Assembly (NCBI GenBank): GCA_002305125.1
Contig: DBQG01000039.1
Coordinates: 1-10,159 of the forward strand
Source of the DNA: Patescibacteria group bacterium UBA1400
Lineage (GTDB): Bacteria; Patescibacteriota; Microgenomatia; UBA1400
DNA length: 10,159 nt
Direction of reading: 5' to 3'
The position numbers and the translations under genes are program-made. Of this stretch, positions 6,519 through 10,159 are shown one piece after another. Within the stretch, counting starts at the first letter, position 1; each line of letters begins with the position of its first letter. The notes beneath the pieces are model-generated. The model made no database searches. It saw only the letters and a list, made by a program, of their open reading frames with translations, and was not told the origin of the DNA.

Positions 6519-7766
6519 ATGATTACTAAAAAGATTATTTTTACTCCTTTTTCTTCTTATCGTTTTACTTTGGATAAAGCTTCTGGTTCTTTTTTATTTT
6601 CTGGCGGTAAGCGTTATATTGATTTTACTTCAGGCTGGAATGTAGTTAATTTGGGTTGGAATAATCCTGAGATTGTGGCTGCCGGAATGTCTAAGATGAA
6701 AGGGAATACTTATGTTCCGATGTGGGCTTTGGATGAGGCTCAGGAAAGATATGCTTCTAATTTGCTTTCTGCTTTAGGGTCTGATCTTGGAGTAGTGGCT
6801 CGGGCTAATGCCGGGGTTGAGGTGGTGGAGATGGCTTTAAAGACCGCCCGTTTTTTTACTGGTCGGAAAAAGATTTTATCGTTTTATGAACAGTATCATG
6901 GCAGCAGTCTTAATGCTTTGTCATTAAGCTATAGGGAAGAGTGGATGGAAAGGCTGTCTGACATAAGATCTGATATCGTTCATCTGGAGTATCCCAATAC
7001 CTATAGAACCTCAAAAAGCGATAAACAGCTTTTGTTGGAACTTGAGGCTGGTTTGGAGGAAAAGCTTTCTTCCGGGGATGTAGCAGCCGTTATTACCGAA
7101 GCGGGAATTATTAGCGGTTTTGGCCATACTTACACGGCTCCTACAGGTTTTATTGAAGTGGTGCGTAAAATAACTAAAAAGTATAAAACTCTTCTTATTT
7201 TAGATGAGGTAGGCACAGGATTTTCCAGAATGGGATTTTTATTTGCTTGCCGTCATTTTAAAATTTATCCTGATATGGTTTTATTGGCTAAGGCTATTTC
7301 CAATGGTTCGGCTCCGATTGCGGCGATAGCTACTACTCGCGAGGTAGGAGAAGCGACTTGGTCTGGAACTAATCTTCAATCCACTTTTGGCTGGAATCCG
7401 GTGGCCTGTGCTATAGCCGATAAGGTTTTAGAGATTCATAAACGGGATAAGGTTTGGAAAATGGCTAAGGAAAAAGGTAAGTATGTTAGGGAGTTGTTAA
7501 GGAAGAGGCTGAGAGATAATCCTTTTGTTGGAGATATCAGGGGCTGGGGTTTGGAGATAGGTTTAGATTTGGTTAAGGACAAGAAGACCAAGGAAAAAAA
7601 CTCCTCTTTAGTTAAAAAAGTAGTTGACAGGGCTTTTGCCAAAGGTCTGCATCTTGTCTGTGATGGAGACAGTAATATTCAGCTTATGCCTCCTTTAACT
7701 ATAAAGCAGAATGTTTTGGATAAAGGTCTGGATATTTTAATAGAAACAATAGTTAAACTTTCTTAA
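6519..7766 (+). CDS. Class III PLP-dependent aminotransferase
   Basis: The 415-residue protein is full length for fold type I, class III aminotransferases. Key sites are present: NAGVEVVEMA (97-106) at the PLP phosphate-binding loop, YHG (126-128) stacking on the cofactor, E194, LDEVGTGFSR (228-237) with D229 contacting the pyridine nitrogen, the Schiff-base lysine K258 in LAKAISNG, STFGWNP (288-294) with the phosphate-binding threonine T289, and IRGWGLEIGLDL (340-351). Cofactor chemistry should therefore be intact. The usual NSGTEA and GGNP loops read NAGVEV and GWNP, so it sits away from textbook acetylornithine, GABA and glutamate-1-semialdehyde enzymes; the substrate is open. The start ATG is fixed by an extended -10 element six bases upstream. 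The next gene starts four bases after its stop, so the two are co-transcribed. Nothing nearby completes a known amino-acid pathway. Confidence 0.9.
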   Translation: MITKKIIFTPFSSYRFTLDKASGSFLFSGGKRYIDFTSGWNVVNLGWNNPEIVAAGMSKMKGNTYVPMWALDEAQERYASNLLSALGSDLGVVARANAGVEVVEMALKTARFFTGRKKILSFYEQYHGSSLNALSLSYREEWMERLSDIRSDIVHLEYPNTYRTSKSDKQLLLELEAGLEEKLSSGDVAAVITEAGIISGFGHTYTAPTGFIEVVRKITKKYKTLLILDEVGTGFSRMGFLFACRHFKIYPDMVLLAKAISNGSAPIAAIATTREVGEATWSGTNLQSTFGWNPVACAIADKVLEIHKRDKVWKMAKEKGKYVRELLRKRLRDNPFVGDIRGWGLEIGLDLVKDKKTKEKNSSLVKKVVDRAFAKGLHLVCDGDSNIQLMPPLTIKQNVLDKGLDILIETIVKLS

Positions 7767-7770
7767 ATGG

Positions 7771-8256
7771 ATGGCAGAAGAAGTTTCTTATTCTCCAGAA
7801 AGAACTGCCTATCTTGAAGAAAAACATCGGATGGCTATGGTTTTACATACAGATCACTTTGTTCTTCTTTGCCATCAGAAACTGTCCACTATTCCTATGG
7901 CGGGAGCTGCAGCTTACCGGTCTAGACTGGATGAAAATGATGAGGGGATTTTGATTAATTGGGATTATTATCAATCTTCTTTGGGTCAGGATTTTACTGA
8001 TTGTCTTGATTTTGAAATAGAACATGAGGCTCAGGAGTTATGGTTAATTAAAGGAAAAACAGAGGTTGATCCTTTTGGCCCCGATCATTATGAAGCTATT
8101 AGATGTGCTTTGCGGTTAGCTGCTAAAAGGGGAATGCTTGAGCGTTATCTGGAGTTGAAAAGAGCTCAGTTTAAAATGTTTGCTGCTATGGGAGATGACA
8201 GGGCTATGGAGGAGCTGGCTTTTTACCGCGAGTTTGCCGATAGTATGAAAAAATGA
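7771..8256 (+). CDS. Unrecognised 161-aa protein with an HExxE motif
   Basis: I do not recognise the family. The protein is soluble, acidic and appears helical, with no signal peptide. The most distinctive region is FEIEHEAQELWLIKG (81-95), holding H85-E86-x2-E89. It is followed by DPFGPDHYEAIRCALRLAAKRG (100-121), with H106 positioned as a possible third ligand. A histidine-glutamate pair plus a later histidine in helices can form a metal site, but the zincin HExxH motif is not present, so this is only a suggestion. The gene starts four bases after the aminotransferase stop with no Shine-Dalgarno, so translation is probably coupled to it. An out-of-frame ATG at 7767 opens only a short frame. 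It ends with TGA 25 bases before the class IV aminotransferase gene, between two PLP enzymes, which suggests a related role. Confidence 0.75.
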   Translation: MAEEVSYSPERTAYLEEKHRMAMVLHTDHFVLLCHQKLSTIPMAGAAAYRSRLDENDEGILINWDYYQSSLGQDFTDCLDFEIEHEAQELWLIKGKTEVDPFGPDHYEAIRCALRLAAKRGMLERYLELKRAQFKMFAAMGDDRAMEELAFYREFADSMKK

Positions 8257-8266
8257 CCTTATTTTA

Positions 8267-8275
8267 TGCTACAAT
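8267..8275 (+). promoter_or_regulatory. Extended -10 promoter (TGCTACAAT) of the class IV aminotransferase gene, leaderless layout
   Basis: TGC at 8267-8269 precedes TACAAT at 8270-8275, one mismatch from consensus. Six bases then lead to ATG 8282. No -35 hexamer is apparent. This would be an internal promoter in the 25-base gap after the 161-aa gene, letting the class IV gene be transcribed apart from upstream genes. Spacing and flanks match the promoter at 6504-6512. Confidence 0.5.
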
Positions 8276-8281
8276 GATTAA

Positions 8282-9106
8282 ATGATTTGGTTTTTAAATG
8301 GTAAATATATTCCAAGTCACCTGGCTTTGATTCCTATTGCTGATATAAGTGTGCTTCGGGGTTATGGAGTTTTTGACTTTTTAGTCACTTACAAGCAGAA
8401 ACCTTTTATGTTAACTGAGCATGTGGACCGGTTGTTTGCTTCAGCCTCAAAAATCGGTCTTAAAGTTCCTTATACCAGGAAAGAGATTTCCGGGTTTGTA
8501 TTGCGGTTAATAGCTAAGAACAAAGATAAGGCTAAGGACTTTACTCTTCGTTTGGTGGTAACTGGAGGTGTATCTTCTTCCAACCTTTTTCCTGAAGGAA
8601 AGGCCAATACCGCTATTTTAATTGAAAAAAGAATGCCTTATCCTGCTTCCTGTTATAATTTCGGTATTAAACTTAAAAGCTTTGAGTATCTGCGCCCTTT
8701 TGCCTCTGCCAAACACATTGATTATTTAACGGCAGCCGTGGAAAAAAGGAAAGCTAACAAGGCTGGTTTTCTTGAGGTTTTATATACCTGCGATGGTAGG
8801 ATTTTGGAGTGTACCACTTCTAATTTTTATCTGGTTCAGAATGGAGTGGTTATTACACCTAAAGCTGATATTTTGCATGGGATTACTAAAAAAGTGGTTT
8901 TGAATCTTGCCAGAAAGCATTTTAAAGTTGAGGAGAGGGAGGTTTTGATGTCTGAGCTTTCTTCTGCTTCCGAAGTTTTTATTTCTGCTTCTGATAAAGA
9001 GATTATGCCGGTTATAAAGATTGATGGGTTTAAAATCGGCCCTGGGGCTCCCGGACCTGTCTGTCAAAAAATAATGACAGAATTTAAAAAAATCACCCGG
9101 TCTTAG
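8282..9106 (+). CDS. Class IV PLP-dependent aminotransferase/lyase (D-amino-acid or branched-chain aminotransferase, or aminodeoxychorismate lyase type)
   Basis: The 274-residue protein has the fold type IV PLP layout. The start MIWFLNGKYIP and the LRGYGVFDFL segment (25-34) match the family N-terminus, with Asp where Glu of GVFE is usual. R50 in HVDRLFASA should bind the PLP phosphate, K144 in ASAKHIDYL is the Schiff-base lysine, E176 in ILECTTSNFY supports the pyridine nitrogen, and HGITKKVV (199-206) is the second phosphate-binding segment. K144 and E176 are 32 residues apart, the same as Lys145 and Glu177 of Bacillus D-amino-acid transaminase. Length also fits PabC lyases, so the reaction is not settled. 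No other folate gene is in view. The start is supported by an extended -10 element six bases upstream. The following gene begins seven bases after the stop. Confidence 0.88.
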   Translation: MIWFLNGKYIPSHLALIPIADISVLRGYGVFDFLVTYKQKPFMLTEHVDRLFASASKIGLKVPYTRKEISGFVLRLIAKNKDKAKDFTLRLVVTGGVSSSNLFPEGKANTAILIEKRMPYPASCYNFGIKLKSFEYLRPFASAKHIDYLTAAVEKRKANKAGFLEVLYTCDGRILECTTSNFYLVQNGVVITPKADILHGITKKVVLNLARKHFKVEEREVLMSELSSASEVFISASDKEIMPVIKIDGFKIGPGAPGPVCQKIMTEFKKITRS

Positions 9107-9113
9107 GCTTTTT

Positions 9114-9821
9114 ATGAATAAACCCAAATCTTTAAACATTTTATTGAAACTCGTTCTTATTTTTATCCTTCCTTTGTTTTTACTTTTTTTCTTTTATAAT
9201 TTCTTTTTATTTGTCTCTCATGACTTTAATCCTTATTTTTTACAGATTGATAGGTGTTTGGATGCTGGTAATGTTTGGGATCATCAGGGAAATAGTTGTA
9301 AAAAAGCTTCTAAAGCTAGTGTTGGTGTCAAAAACTTTAACTTTCAATTGGTTGATTATGAAGATAAAAGAGGGGTTAGTTTTTCCTATCCTGATATTTT
9401 TACTAAAGAGGATTTTTTAGAAACAGATTATTTTTTTGGTGATGTTACCGGTTTAAACCTTATCAGTTCAGCTTCGGCAGTTTTCAGCAAACCTAATACC
9501 AGGGTTAAATTTGCAGTGTTTTTGCTGCCTGAAGAGCAGGAGAATTTTTATTTATTTAATCTTTTGCAGCTTCAACAGGAAACAGGTAGGGTTGATTATT
9601 TGGGAGAACCCTTGTTTTTAAACCATATTTCCCGGGTAAAGACAAGTGATTTTACTGGTTGGCAGGTTGATGTTTCTACTACTAATATAGGCGGGGAAAT
9701 GTTTTTTCAGTCCGGTAAGTACTTGTTTCTTTTTAGCTATGATTGTGTCTCTGATTTATGTTTAAAAGAGGGAGAGCTGTTTTTTTCTCAGGTAAAAGGG
9801 AGTTTTAAGTTAATAAACTAA
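9114..9821 (+). CDS. Membrane-anchored exported protein of unknown function
   Basis: The 235-residue protein begins with a short basic stretch and one strongly hydrophobic segment (about 9-34), then a soluble region, so it is probably anchored by an uncleaved signal with the rest outside. No lipobox cysteine is seen at the end of the segment. Just after the anchor comes CLDAGNVWDHQGNSC (48-62), a compact cysteine pair that could form a disulfide; similar C-x-D-x-G-x-W-D segments occur in other exported proteins. The remainder is beta-rich with FSYPDIF (90-96), and a second cysteine pair lies near the C-terminus (CVSDLC, 210-215). I do not recognise a family. It starts seven bases after the class IV aminotransferase gene without a Shine-Dalgarno and probably shares its transcript. 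Whether it works with that enzyme is not evident. Confidence 0.75.
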   Translation: MNKPKSLNILLKLVLIFILPLFLLFFFYNFFLFVSHDFNPYFLQIDRCLDAGNVWDHQGNSCKKASKASVGVKNFNFQLVDYEDKRGVSFSYPDIFTKEDFLETDYFFGDVTGLNLISSASAVFSKPNTRVKFAVFLLPEEQENFYLFNLLQLQQETGRVDYLGEPLFLNHISRVKTSDFTGWQVDVSTTNIGGEMFFQSGKYLFLFSYDCVSDLCLKEGELFFSQVKGSFKLIN

Positions 9822-9830
9822 GCCCTTTCT

Positions 9831-9861
9831 TTAAACCAGGAAATTTTTGTTTGAGGTTTAA
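9831..9861. repeat. Inverted repeat between convergent genes (weak bidirectional terminator candidate)
   Basis: TTAAACC (9831-9837) and GGTTTAA (9855-9861) are perfect seven-base complements separated by 17 bases. The element begins ten bases after the stop of the exported-protein gene and lies downstream of the leftward methyltransferase, where a shared terminator would be expected. The long loop and absence of a U-run make termination uncertain. Confidence 0.25.
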
Positions 9862-9933
9862 GAGATGATGAGGGAAAACCTGATTCCAGCAGAGTGTCTT
9901 GTTTATATGTTATTGATTTTGACCAAGCGCGTT

Positions 9934-10159
9934 TTATTTAACAACTACAACCTGCAGGTCTCCAAAAGGGTTTGTAGGAATGGGAAGGTTAATGTTGGCA
10001 GGCTTATTGATTTTTAATCTTTTTAAAATATAGTTAAGGCTGAAAAATCTGGGGCTGTCCGGTTTTATTATTATTCTGCTGTTTTTAAAGCCGGCTGCTT
10101 TTAAAGTTTTACCTAAAGTTTCTTTACTAAAAAATAGGTGATGGTCAGGATAGTTATAA
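9934..10159 (-). CDS. Class I SAM-dependent methyltransferase, C-terminal fragment (gene continues off the right edge)
   Basis: The minus strand is open from the right edge to a TAA at 9936-9934, giving 74 residues. They include NYPDHHLFFSKETLGKTLKA followed by AGF, then IIIKPDSPRFFSLNYILKRL and a terminal GDLQVVVVK. The pattern H-x-x-x-F-S-x-x-T-L-x-x-x-L-x-x-A-G-F is the late helix-strand part of many type 11/23 methyltransferases, and an ending in a hydrophobic beta strand is normal for them. The SAM-binding motifs lie outside the window, so this rests on the C-terminus alone. The gene converges on the exported-protein gene with a gap of 112 bases. Methyltransferases of this type often modify sugars or lipids, but no substrate can be inferred here. 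Confidence 0.65.
   Translation of the reverse strand, partial: YNYPDHHLFFSKETLGKTLKAAGFKNSRIIIKPDSPRFFSLNYILKRLKINKPANINLPIPTNPFGDLQVVVVK

Noticed and set aside
5961..8256. Alternative genetic code with TGA as glycine (as in Gracilibacteria and Absconditabacteria)
   Set aside because: Two genes end at TGA with natural C-termini just before the next promoter or gene, and no in-frame TGA interrupts any conserved domain.
8780..9139. 119-aa minus-strand ORF over the class IV aminotransferase 3' end
   Set aside because: It is antisense to conserved active-site segments of a well-supported gene and resembles no protein; no promoter or ribosome site was seen.
9818..9937. 39-codon open minus-strand frame between the convergent genes, ending in SWFKERA
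   Set aside because: The composition looks somewhat protein-like, but there is no ATG, GTG or TTG start and it overlaps the stops of both neighbours. An open frame of this length is not unlikely by chance. It could be a gene remnant, but I cannot support that.
1..10159. CRISPR array, insertion sequence, prophage or defence system
   Set aside because: No regularly spaced repeats, transposase or integrase motifs, terminal repeats or nuclease-like proteins were seen.

Overview
The window is AT-rich and gene-dense, with short intergenic gaps. Canonical Shine-Dalgarno sequences are almost absent. Two genes end cleanly at TGA (the 140-aa and 161-aa proteins), so TGA is a stop and the standard bacterial code fits. 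Compact layout, leaderless-looking promoters and polytopic glycosyltransferase genes suggest an uncultivated bacterium, possibly Candidate Phyla Radiation/Patescibacteria of a Microgenomates-like kind. No ribosomal or other phylogenetic marker is present, so this placement is a guess.

Left part (1-5861): a cell-surface glycoconjugate locus. A large multi-pass membrane protein with GT-C-like layout runs leftward off the window (1156 to below 1). Divergently, four genes run rightward in close order: a polyprenyl-phosphate-sugar synthase-like GT2 with C-terminal membrane segments (1204-2343), a zinc-ribbon plus class I SAM methyltransferase (2403-3386), a B12-binding radical SAM enzyme (3390-4841), and a second membrane-anchored GT2 (4857-5861). 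A coherent reading, by inference, is that the first GT2 charges a lipid-phosphate carrier with sugar, the GT-C-like protein may use that donor outside the membrane, the second GT2 extends a glycan or glycolipid, and the methyltransferase and radical SAM enzyme modify the lipid or sugar.

Middle and right part (5961-9821): a separate rightward group. It holds an unrecognised 140-aa protein with four cysteines, a class III PLP aminotransferase (6519-7766), an unrecognised 161-aa protein with an HExxE motif (7771-8256), a class IV PLP enzyme (8282-9106) and a membrane-anchored exported protein (9114-9821). At the right edge the C-terminal 74 residues of a class I SAM methyltransferase lie on the minus strand (9934-10159), convergent with the last plus-strand gene.

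The most striking non-coding signal is promoter placement. Four plus-strand genes (1204, 5961, 6519, 8282) have a -10 hexamer ending only 6-9 bases before the ATG, which predicts leaderless mRNAs. The two PLP enzyme genes share the layout TGCTAYAAT-N6-ATGATT. The only AAGGAG in a ribosome-binding position precedes a 22-codon micro-ORF that overlaps the start of the zinc-ribbon methyltransferase. No stretch over 300 bases lacks a gene. The longest gap (6384-6518) holds several inverted repeats and the promoter of the class III aminotransferase.
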